A program made the position numbers and the translations under genes. From Planctomycetia bacterium (GTDB lineage: Bacteria; Planctomycetota; Phycisphaerae; Phycisphaerales; SM1A02), in NCBI GenBank assembly GCA_005799495.1, contig SYGP01000006.1, forward strand, positions 31,675 through 95,674: a stretch of DNA of 64,000 nt. The letters run 5' to 3'. Numbering within the stretch: the first letter of the stretch is position 1; each line of letters opens with the position of its first letter. Of this stretch, positions 8,986 through 16,304 are shown piece after piece. The notes under the pieces are model-generated. The model saw only the letters and a program-made list of their open reading frames with translations. It made no database searches and was not told where the DNA came from.

Positions 8986-9588
8986 TCAGAACCCAACCGA
9001 GTTCTTCGTGCCCTGCTTCGTCATGTCGACGGTCTTGGTCCACGCTTCGACACCCGATCGAATGTTGGTCAGCGTCAAGCGGAATGTGTAGGTGGTCTGC
9101 TGGGTGTTGCCGGCCTGACGCTTGACCTGCGTGATCTTGCCAGAGAGCGAGAAGTCGGGAGAGGGCATCCCATCGACGGCGTTCCCTTGGCGGAACGCCT
9201 GCGCACGGAGTTGCTCCTGCGCGGTCTTGTCCTCCGCATTCGCGCCGAAGGTGGTGATCACGGTCGCCTGACCGCTGTTCACGAGCTGCTCACGCATCCG
9301 GTAGAGCAACTCGCCGACATCGAACTGCGAACTGGTGTCATTGACCACCTTGTCGATCACGAGTTGCGCTGGCTTCGCCTGTGCAGTCTTGAGAATGCCG
9401 GTCTCGATGAGCGACTCCAGCATGCCCGAGGATGCCTTGAGGATGTCCTGCATGTCCACATCGCCGACGCTGACGATCGACTCGGGGCTTCCCGTCTCCA
9501 CATACTTGGCCGGCGAACCACAGCCCACGGCAACGAAGATGCTGAGAGAGGCGAGAGACGCAACTGAACGAATCGCGGGAAATCTCAT
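8986..9588 (-). CDS. lpoB: LpoB-family penicillin-binding-protein activator lipoprotein
   Basis: 200 residues. A signal peptide ends in the lipobox VAVGC (Cys23), so it is an exported lipoprotein. The mature part matches the LpoB fold: VDMQDILKASSGMLESL near the start, LVIDKVVNDTSSQFDVGELLYRMREQL, and FSLSGKITQVKR, then TYTFRLTLTNIRSG. In Enterobacteria LpoB activates the peptidoglycan synthase PBP1b from the outer membrane; the partner here is not in the window. GGAG lies seven bases before the ATG. The upstream gene is ycfL-like, and ycfL-lpoB is also the E. coli order, which supports the call. Confidence 0.85.
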   Translation of the reverse strand: MRFPAIRSVASLASLSIFVAVGCGSPAKYVETGSPESIVSVGDVDMQDILKASSGMLESLIETGILKTAQAKPAQLVIDKVVNDTSSQFDVGELLYRMREQLVNSGQATVITTFGANAEDKTAQEQLRAQAFRQGNAVDGMPSPDFSLSGKITQVKRQAGNTQQTTYTFRLTLTNIRSGVEAWTKTVDMTKQGTKNSVGF

Positions 9589-9657
9589 GGGTCACTCCAG
9601 ATGGGGTATCGGCGGGCGAATGCTACGGATGGACAGCACAGTTGGGATGAAGTCAAA

Positions 9658-10077
9658 TCACTGATCGGCGCGCCGAACCTGCAGGCGAAAGTCCGTCGCT
9701 GCCTCGCTTGGCGCGATCGCACGAATGGTGGTGGAGCCGCCCGAGGGAACATTGCTGGTCTTCCACACGGAAACCTGCGATGGGATCACGCTTCCGTTGG
9801 CATCCACCCAGTCAAAGCGATAGGAAAAACCTCGGTAGCTGAAGCCGTTGTTGATCACATCGACCTGCGCCTCGAGCGGACCGCCCTTGCTTGGGAACAT
9901 GCGTACCTCTCCAGCACTCAAGAAGATCTGCGTGAGGGCATCGTTCACCTGCGTCTTGGTTGGAACGGCCGTTGCCGACGGCGTGGTGCGGGTGTAGGTC
10001 GTGTTGACCGAACCACATGCATTCAGTACGGCGGTCGCCGCAAACAAGGCGAATCGAAGTGCTCGGCGCATGCTCAT
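9658..10077 (-). CDS. YcfL-like lipoprotein (DUF1425)
   Basis: 139 residues from the ATG at 10077, which overlaps the previous stop as ATGA. The signal sequence ends in the lipobox VLNAC, giving a lipoprotein. The mature domain is an immunoglobulin-like beta sandwich of the DUF1425/YcfL type: EAQVDVINNGFSYRGFSYRF, then a strand ending WVDANG and TTIRAIAPSEAATDFRLQVR. YcfL is a periplasmic lipoprotein of unknown role encoded next to lpoB in E. coli. The same neighbours here, with a CsgG-like and a COG3014-like gene upstream, suggest one envelope complex. The exact role is unknown. Confidence 0.75.
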   Translation of the reverse strand: MSMRRALRFALFAATAVLNACGSVNTTYTRTTPSATAVPTKTQVNDALTQIFLSAGEVRMFPSKGGPLEAQVDVINNGFSYRGFSYRFDWVDANGSVIPSQVSVWKTSNVPSGGSTTIRAIAPSEAATDFRLQVRRADQ

Positions 10078-11669
10078 GGCTCCTGTGCAGTCTGTTCGGG
10101 CGCCGCTTCGTGCGACACCTCGGGATTCGTGATGGTACGCGGCGCAGCGATCACCTGCGGTGGCGGAGGAATGAACTTCGCCAACGGCACATGCTGAACC
10201 ACCGGCGGCGCGCCGGCGGATGGCATCGTGACAAAAACGATGTTCGGAGACTTGGGCTGTACGGGGACGCTGCACAGCGGCGCACCGCCTGACCGCCGCA
10301 GTTCGATCTGCCCCGTCTCTGGCGTTGCCACACGAAGAAGATCGATGCGCTTTGGCATCTCGCCCCAGCAGCGGAGATCGGCGGCGGTCGACGCCGCTTG
10401 ATATGCGATTCCCGCAATCTGCACGAGGAGGCCGACAGTGCTGTCGCTCTGCGCGGCCGCGGTGCTCGCTGCATAGGTTGCGGCAGCCTTCGTCGCCGAA
10501 CTGATGATCTCCTGCGTCACGATCGTGGGCAGGCGCGAATCGAACTCCGCTCGGACCATCGCATCCATATCGGCCAGCGTGACCGACTGGAACGTCGTGC
10601 CCATCCCCTGCGCATCGGCACTGGCCGCCTCGATGGCACCGAGGGCGTCATCTCGCACCTTGAGTACGGGGAATGCAGCGGACACATAGTTGACAGGACC
10701 AACGGGGATCGGAATGTCCAGACGGAACTCGTCGTAGAAGGGTGCCAACCCGGAGAGAAAGAACACCCATGTGACCGGCATCGTGCCTGCAGCTGGGTCC
10801 TCATCGATCAGCGCAATGTCGAGCGCCGCGGGGGCGAATCCAGGAACCATCTCCTCCACGGCACGCAGGTCGGCGCGTGCATTCTGGCGATCACCCAGCT
10901 CGGAGGATGTCGACAGCAGAAAGACAGCTCGCAGATAACTCGTGAAGGGGTTTGGCAGCACGGCCATTCCATTCTGCTCTGGCGGATTCCCCTGACGCGA
11001 TCGCACCTGCGCGAGGGCACCCGAAGCCGCCGATTCGCTCCACCCCTGCTTTCGCCACGCCGCATCGGCACTCGCCTGCTGCGTGGCGACCTCCTCCTGA
11101 AAGCGACTCTTCGCATCCATCTGAAAGTCGCGCGCACGGTTCAACTTCAGTCGTGCCGAATCGAAGTCGCCTCGCTCAAGGTCGTTCATGCTGTCGAATG
11201 TGCACACCATGATGCGCTCGGGCGGCGTCGCACGGTAGATACGAACGGTCTGGTTGACGACCGTCGTCGCGACCGCCTCGGTCACCTTCGCCTCCGCCTT
11301 TTCGTCGAGGTATGGCTTGATCTCGTCGAACGCGCGCCGGTACCAAAGATCGCTGCGCTCCCACGACCCGGCAATCTGCGCCGTGCGCGCTGCAGCCATG
11401 AAGTACACGAGTCGATCCTGCTCATCCTTCTCGGCTTTGGCCGCTGCCTCGCATGCGACCGCCTCCGCCTTGGAGTAATCCCCCGCGATGAGCGCAGCAT
11501 CAATCTGCTTGGTCGTACGCCGAAGCTCCTGCTGGCAGCCGAAGGGCGCGCCAGCACACAGGAGTAACGCGCACACCAACGCAGCAGAAGACGCGCCGGC
11601 ACCCGACGCGCGACCGCAGGAGCCCGCTGACCCTGCGGCGGACTTCAAGGACCAAGAAGTTGCCACCAA
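10074..11669 (-). CDS. COG3014-like lipoprotein with TPR-type helices
   Basis: 531 residues. A long basic leader and a hydrophobic stretch end in the lipobox PFGC (Cys45), so the protein is predicted to be a lipoprotein. Helical repeats follow (about 50-270: AALIAGDYSKAEAVACEAAAK, then a row of similar pairs), as in COG3014 proteins. The last 40 residues are rich in proline and alanine. The ATG at 11669 overlaps the CsgG-like gene by 25 bases; no better start keeps the signal peptide. COG3014 lipoproteins are often encoded next to LpoB, YcfL and CsgG-like proteins, so a shared outer-membrane machine is inferred. I see no enzymatic motif. Confidence 0.7.
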   Translation of the reverse strand: MVATSWSLKSAAGSAGSCGRASGAGASSAALVCALLLCAGAPFGCQQELRRTTKQIDAALIAGDYSKAEAVACEAAAKAEKDEQDRLVYFMAAARTAQIAGSWERSDLWYRRAFDEIKPYLDEKAEAKVTEAVATTVVNQTVRIYRATPPERIMVCTFDSMNDLERGDFDSARLKLNRARDFQMDAKSRFQEEVATQQASADAAWRKQGWSESAASGALAQVRSRQGNPPEQNGMAVLPNPFTSYLRAVFLLSTSSELGDRQNARADLRAVEEMVPGFAPAALDIALIDEDPAAGTMPVTWVFFLSGLAPFYDEFRLDIPIPVGPVNYVSAAFPVLKVRDDALGAIEAASADAQGMGTTFQSVTLADMDAMVRAEFDSRLPTIVTQEIISSATKAAATYAASTAAAQSDSTVGLLVQIAGIAYQAASTAADLRCWGEMPKRIDLLRVATPETGQIELRRSGGAPLCSVPVQPKSPNIVFVTMPSAGAPPVVQHVPLAKFIPPPPQVIAAPRTITNPEVSHEAAPEQTAQEP

Positions 11670-13867
11670 ATCGATTGCCCCCCAAGGTTGAGATTCTGCA
11701 CATTGCTCGTATCAAGCCTGATGTTGCTGTTCTTCAGGAAGTCCGCCACTGCCTTCACCTTGATGATCTCCGCCTCGCGCAACACGGCGCCGTTCTTCAG
11801 ATCGTTGAAGAAGACTGCGTTGCGTTCCCAGTTGGCACGACCCTCGGGCGAGAACTGCATGGGTATCGACAGCGCAAGTCCCGCCTTCACATTCATCATG
11901 CGTTCGACGGGTTCCAATCCAGGGCGCTCGAGCCGAAGCCTGTGCAGCCCAGGCCGAACTGGGATGGTGCCGGGCGTCTGGCCGACCACGATGCCATCGA
12001 CCATCACCGACACATTCATCGGCTCAAGCTTGTACAGGTTTGGAACGATGGTGTAGTCGCCGTTCGCGCCGCGCACGGCATCCGGCACACTCAAGTCAGC
12101 AAGGACGGCGGTGATCTGCACATCCACTTCCGCGGCAGCCGCGCTCGCCTGCCGAACGCCGTTCGAGGCCACCGCCGCCGACAGAGCAGCGGCAATCTGG
12201 CTCGCCGCGTCCATCAGCAGCGGATTGATCGTGTCGAGGGTGGTAGCGACCTCCGGCGTATCTCGGACCGCGAGCCGCGCAGGTGCCGTGCCCGACGCAA
12301 TGCTGCCGCCGTTTGCGCCGTCGAGAATCTGGTAAGTGGCGCGCAGGTTCCACTCCCGAACGAGCGTCTTGGTCTTGATGGTCGGATCGTCGAACGCCCG
12401 CTCCGTCTTGTCGTAGGTGGTGATCGCCGCCGTCAGGAGGTAGTCCGCGCCCATGAGCGCGGCGAGTGCCGTCGCCGATGCACGGTCCGACTGGAGTCGA
12501 TCGAAGAGCTGCGACTCGGGCGGCGCCGTACCGGCGTTCGGTCCCGATGCCGCGAATCGGTTGACCGCATTCATGACATCCTCGCGGCGGATCAGTTCAA
12601 ACTGGCTCGTCGGAAGCGCGGCGGCGATGTCATCCTCAAACACGCTCACCTTGTCCTCCGGAACACAAATCGGGCGCTGCTTCACGAAGATGGCGACCTT
12701 CCGAGGCGCGACCGACGCGGCTCCATTCCCCACAGTGTTTGCTCCCGTGCCAGCGGGAGTTGCACGCGCAGCTTGCGACTCGACTCCGTCGGGCGGAAGC
12801 ACGCGACCGGTCGGCGGCGCACCCGACGCAGGAGCGCCTGCCCCACTGGCGCTGCCCGTGGCACGACCATTCGGATCAACGCCCGCCGGCAAACCCTGTG
12901 AACGCGCGCGCATGATCGAACCGCGGTCGATGCCGAGATCCTCGATCGCCTGCGCGGTCGAGAATCGGCTGCCGGCATCCGTGACCCGAGCCCATCCCAC
13001 ATGCACCTCCTCCGCTCCAAGCGACTGTCCCGTCTCGGGATCGACCATCTCGGCGCCTGCTGCGAGCACCTCCCAGATCTGACCTGTCTCGACGCCCGAC
13101 TCCTTCGTCCGGTTGAAGGTGATCTGTCCCATCGTGTAGCCGACCACACGCGCCGGCATCAGGCTCTCGGAGATCGCGCGCGAAGCGGTGGTGGCGAAGA
13201 GTGCCGTGACCTTGCCAATGAGCGCGTTCGTCTTTCGCCCCGTCTGCTCAACGCCACCGAGGATTTCATCCAGCGCCGCCTCGTTCAGTGCCACGGAAGT
13301 CGCGCGCAGGAGCACGCCCGATGAAGTATCGAAGATGCGCACGGACCCCTGCAACTGGATGGTGCGCCGCTCCGCATTCGAGTCGCCAAACTGCCCTTTC
13401 AGCACGGTGCGTTCAACCACATCCTGGAAGTTCTCGATCGACACCGTGGCGAGGTAGCGCGCACCTGCCAGCTGCAGTTGCTTGGCAGTCTGCGGATCGA
13501 GCGTGTCGACATTGCCGCTCGCCGAGAGGCTCTGCTCGCGAAGCACGGAGGGAAGATCTGCGCGCGCCACGACATCGAAGCGTCCACCCGCGCTGAGTGC
13601 GTTGACAAGCTGCGGGTCCGTGCCCTGCGCGATCTGCTCGAGAACATTGACTTGTCCATCTGCAGTTGCCTGCGTCAGCACTGCGCGGGTGGCGGAAATG
13701 TCACGCACCGCGATGCGCGGCTTGCCCGAAGCGGCTGCATCCTGCCCCCACGCGTTCGTCGGACCAATGCACACGGCCCACACGGTCATCAGCGCGACAG
13801 TCCCGGCAGCCACGAGAGTGTGAACGCCCACGGATCGCCGCGAGCAACGGCGTACGAATGTCTTCAT
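11645..13867 (-). CDS. CsgG-like exported protein with C-terminal PEGA domain
   Basis: 740 residues. The signal peptide spans about 1-42, ending at AWGQ without a lipobox. Residues 50-250 are CsgG-like (curli secretion channel fold): VRDISATRAVL, ALSAGGRFDVVARADL, GARYLATVSIENFQDV, VRIFDTSSGVLL. A second similar region follows after an Ala/Pro/Gly-rich linker at about 330-380 (RKVAIFVKQRPICVPED, FELIRREDVMNAV, GADYLLTAAITTYDK). A PEGA domain at about 630-690 (MVDGIVVGQTPGTIPVRPGLH) closes it. It heads the lipoprotein cluster. A real pore is not shown: CsgG's membrane hairpins cannot be identified by eye. Confidence 0.7.
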   Translation of the reverse strand: MKTFVRRCSRRSVGVHTLVAAGTVALMTVWAVCIGPTNAWGQDAAASGKPRIAVRDISATRAVLTQATADGQVNVLEQIAQGTDPQLVNALSAGGRFDVVARADLPSVLREQSLSASGNVDTLDPQTAKQLQLAGARYLATVSIENFQDVVERTVLKGQFGDSNAERRTIQLQGSVRIFDTSSGVLLRATSVALNEAALDEILGGVEQTGRKTNALIGKVTALFATTASRAISESLMPARVVGYTMGQITFNRTKESGVETGQIWEVLAAGAEMVDPETGQSLGAEEVHVGWARVTDAGSRFSTAQAIEDLGIDRGSIMRARSQGLPAGVDPNGRATGSASGAGAPASGAPPTGRVLPPDGVESQAARATPAGTGANTVGNGAASVAPRKVAIFVKQRPICVPEDKVSVFEDDIAAALPTSQFELIRREDVMNAVNRFAASGPNAGTAPPESQLFDRLQSDRASATALAALMGADYLLTAAITTYDKTERAFDDPTIKTKTLVREWNLRATYQILDGANGGSIASGTAPARLAVRDTPEVATTLDTINPLLMDAASQIAAALSAAVASNGVRQASAAAAEVDVQITAVLADLSVPDAVRGANGDYTIVPNLYKLEPMNVSVMVDGIVVGQTPGTIPVRPGLHRLRLERPGLEPVERMMNVKAGLALSIPMQFSPEGRANWERNAVFFNDLKNGAVLREAEIIKVKAVADFLKNSNIRLDTSNVQNLNLGGQSIWWQLLGP

Positions 13868-13874
13868 GCTTCAC

Positions 13875-13880
13875 AGAGTA
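13875..13880 (-). promoter_or_regulatory. Candidate -10 box of the CsgG-like gene cluster
   Basis: TACTCT on the minus strand ends seven bases before ATG 13867. A TTGCAG lies 15 bases upstream and may be a -35 element. No Shine-Dalgarno fits in the short leader. Confidence 0.4.
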
Positions 13881-13949
13881 TCGGCAGCGGTCGCTCTGCA
13901 ACATCCGCAGCCCACGCCGCACAAGGGCACAAGGGCGTTCGAGGTACCC

Positions 13950-15446
13950 TCACTGCGCCGGTGGTCGTCGCAGCTGGAAGAGGTTCGGGTGCTCCTGCAT
14001 GTGCTTCAGCGCATCGCCGACCACATAGAAACTGCCCGTGACGCACACGAGATCCTCGGGGCTCGCCGCGCGCAGCGCCAAGGCGATTGCCTCACCCGCC
14101 GTGCGCGCCACCTGACTCATCTTCCCACTGCGCTCCTGGAAGAGCTTCTGCAACTCGTGCGGATCCGCTGCGCGCGGATTGCCCGTCGCGCGCGTGAAGA
14201 TCACCTTGTCCGCGCCGAGGTTCAGTCGATCGAGCATCTCACCGACATCCTTGTCCTGACAGCAGCCGAACACGGCCACCATGCTGTCGTAGGGAACATG
14301 CGCGCCCACGCAGCGCATCAGGGCGTTCAAGCTCGCGGGGTTGTGCGCGCCGTCGACGAGCACGCGGGGGCGTTCACTCACCAGATCCATGCGGCCCACG
14401 ATGCGCGTCTTCGCCAAGCCAGCCGTGACGAGATGCTCAGGGCAGTTGAACCCCGCTGCACGCGCCGCATCGATCGCCCCGAGCGCAAGCCCGCAGTTCG
14501 TCGCCTGATGCTCACCCGGCAGTGGCACGGGCAGATGCTCGATGCGCGTCTGCTTGGTGTAGAAGCACACGCGCGTGTGCGGTCCGAACTCGGGCGATGT
14601 GCAGAAGCGGCTGGAAAACTCGATGTCACGGTTGACGATGCGGAGCTCGGCGCCCGTGCGTTCGGCCGCTTCGGTAAACACGCGGTTCACCTCGGGCTGG
14701 GCATCGAAGACGATCGCGGGCACCCCACGCTTGAAAATCCCTGCCTTTTCGAGCGCGATCTTGCCGACCGTGTCGCCGAGGATTCGCGTGTGGTCGAGAT
14801 CAATCGTCGTCACGACGCTCGCGATGGGCGTGATCACATTCGTCGAGTCGAGGCGTCCACCCAACCCCACCTCGATGACGGCGATATCCACCGCCTCGTT
14901 CGCGAAGTGCTTGAACGCCATCGCCGTGATCGCCTCGAAGAAAGTCGGCTCCACCTTCGCGCGTGCAGCGGCCGACTGGACCTTCTTCGCCATCTCGACG
15001 AACGCCGGCTTGGAGATCATCTTGTGATCGACCGTCACCCTCTCCCGCACATCGATGAAGTGCGGGCTCGTGTACACCCCAACGGCGTAGCCGCACTCCT
15101 GCAGCATGTGCGCGATCATCGCACAGGTCGATCCCTTGCCGACCGTGCCCGCCACGTGAATGGTCTTCACCTCGTCCTGCGGATCGCCGAGCGCCGTCAG
15201 GAGGGCCCGCATGCGATCGAGCTTGAACGCACCATCGTCGTACCGCACCGACCGCATGCGCTCGATGTCGGGGCGATCCGCAAGCCAGCGCAGGGCGGCT
15301 TGGTAGCCATCGATGACGGTCTTCCGCGGTTTTGGCGCCTCGGGAGGGCGTTGCGGCATCAGCGTGGCCGCGCCTCCTCCGCGTGTCTTGCTTGCTGGGG
15401 CGGTTGCCTTGCGGACGGGTCCCTTCGACGCTCGCTTGCTTGACAT
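13950..15446 (-). CDS. folC: Bifunctional folylpolyglutamate/dihydrofolate synthase
   Basis: 498 residues. It joins glutamate to folates and, in many bacteria, to dihydropteroate. The Mur-ligase-type domain is clear: P-loop at AGTVGKGST (the usual GTNGKGS has Val for Asn), TSPHFIDVRERV, FFEAITAMAF, EVGLGGRLDSTN and LDHTRILGDTV. The C-terminal domain has VDGAHNPASL, FGCCQDKD and VCVTGSFYVVGD. The start is uncertain: ATG 15446 gives a lysine/arginine-rich 30-residue extension, while the conserved body begins near 15360. The start codon lies only six bases from the first possible start of the divergent LOG gene. Whether both synthase activities exist cannot be read from sequence. Confidence 0.92.
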   Translation of the reverse strand: MSSKRASKGPVRKATAPASKTRGGGAATLMPQRPPEAPKPRKTVIDGYQAALRWLADRPDIERMRSVRYDDGAFKLDRMRALLTALGDPQDEVKTIHVAGTVGKGSTCAMIAHMLQECGYAVGVYTSPHFIDVRERVTVDHKMISKPAFVEMAKKVQSAAARAKVEPTFFEAITAMAFKHFANEAVDIAVIEVGLGGRLDSTNVITPIASVVTTIDLDHTRILGDTVGKIALEKAGIFKRGVPAIVFDAQPEVNRVFTEAAERTGAELRIVNRDIEFSSRFCTSPEFGPHTRVCFYTKQTRIEHLPVPLPGEHQATNCGLALGAIDAARAAGFNCPEHLVTAGLAKTRIVGRMDLVSERPRVLVDGAHNPASLNALMRCVGAHVPYDSMVAVFGCCQDKDVGEMLDRLNLGADKVIFTRATGNPRAADPHELQKLFQERSGKMSQVARTAGEAIALALRAASPEDLVCVTGSFYVVGDALKHMQEHPNLFQLRRPPAQ

Positions 15447-15452
15447 GGGGGA

Positions 15453-16259
15453 ATGAGTGTAGTCCTCTCGTTCATGAAGTCCAAACACATCAAGGCAGCG
15501 CTGCAGCACGAGGCTTGGCGAACGTTGCGCATCATGAGCGAATTCGTGGATGCGACGGACACCATGGTCCGAGTGGGGCCGGCCGTCGCCGTGTTCGGAT
15601 CGGCGCGCACTCGCCCCGAGCGAGCGGAGTACGCACAGGCCATCGCTTGTGGCACGCAGTTGGTGCAGCGCGGCTTCGCGGTCATCACGGGTGGCGGCCC
15701 AGGCATCATGGAGGCAGCCAACAAGGGCGCGCTCGAAGGCGGCGGCGTCAGCGTGGGCCTGAACATCTCGCTCCCCTTCGAACAGAAGCCCAATCCGTAT
15801 CAGAGCGTCGAGCTCACCTTTCGCTACTTCTTCGTCCGCAAGGTCATGTTCGTCAAACACGCTCGTGGGTTCATCATCTTCCCTGGCGGATTCGGAACGA
15901 TGGACGAACTCTTCGAATCGCTCACACTGATCCAGACATTGAAGATCGTGCCCTTCCCAGTCGTGCTTGTCGGGACGGCCTTCTGGAAGCCGCTGCTCGA
16001 GTGGATGCGCACGACGCTCGCCGAGGAGTTCGGCACCATCTCGCGCGAGGACTTCGAACTCTTCCATGTCACCGATGATGTCGGCGAAGCCGTCGACATC
16101 GTGCACGCTGTTCATGCAGGGCGCAAACTGTGGGCGCCCAGGTTGCCGCGCTTCGCCTCAGACCCATCGCCCGCGGAAGAGGAGGGCATTCGCCCCGGCA
16201 TCCATCCGCGCCGCCACTTCAAGGGCGACGCGTACCTCGGCGTCGACAATTTGGAGTGA
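15453..16259 (+). CDS. LOG-family protein (lysine decarboxylase-like fold, nucleotide hydrolase)
   Basis: 268 residues from ATG 15453, or 261 from ATG 15474; the second is likely because the folC promoter occupies the bases between. The family motifs are clear: VFGSARTRPE, GGGPGIMEAANKGALEGG and PGGFGTMDELFE. LOG proteins of the cytokinin-activating type cleave ribose-5-phosphate from nucleotide monophosphates, and many bacterial members hydrolyse AMP-like substrates; the substrate here is not known. The C-terminal 40 residues are a charged extension. It is a single gene, convergent with hrpB, with a possible hairpin between them. Confidence 0.9.
   Translation: MSVVLSFMKSKHIKAALQHEAWRTLRIMSEFVDATDTMVRVGPAVAVFGSARTRPERAEYAQAIACGTQLVQRGFAVITGGGPGIMEAANKGALEGGGVSVGLNISLPFEQKPNPYQSVELTFRYFFVRKVMFVKHARGFIIFPGGFGTMDELFESLTLIQTLKIVPFPVVLVGTAFWKPLLEWMRTTLAEEFGTISREDFELFHVTDDVGEAVDIVHAVHAGRKLWAPRLPRFASDPSPAEEEGIRPGIHPRRHFKGDAYLGVDNLE
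15456..15461 (-). promoter_or_regulatory. Candidate -10 box of folC
   Basis: TACACT on the minus strand ends nine bases before ATG 15446. It lies inside the first codons of the longest form of the divergent LOG gene, which favours the later LOG start at 15474. On the plus strand the same TA begins TAGTCC, a near match to the same pattern. Confidence 0.35.
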
Positions 16260-16262
16260 ACG

Positions 16263-16284
16263 CGCCGCGCCGCATCACGCGGCG
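16263..16284. terminator. Possible bidirectional hairpin between LOG gene and hrpB
   Basis: CGCCGCG (16263-16269) and CGCGGCG (16278-16284) are perfect inverted repeats around an eight-base loop, placed between two convergent genes. There is no T-tract on either side, so intrinsic termination is unproven. Confidence 0.3.
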
Positions 16285-16304
16285 GTCATCGTCGGCACCT
16301 GTCG

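Noticed and set aside
6971..9091. 706-codon plus-strand open frame opposite leuS
   Set aside because: Shadow of leuS; His/Arg-rich composition typical of antisense GC-rich frames.
13866..15443. 525-codon plus-strand open frame opposite folC
   Set aside because: Shadow of folC with His/Arg-rich composition and no recognisable domain.
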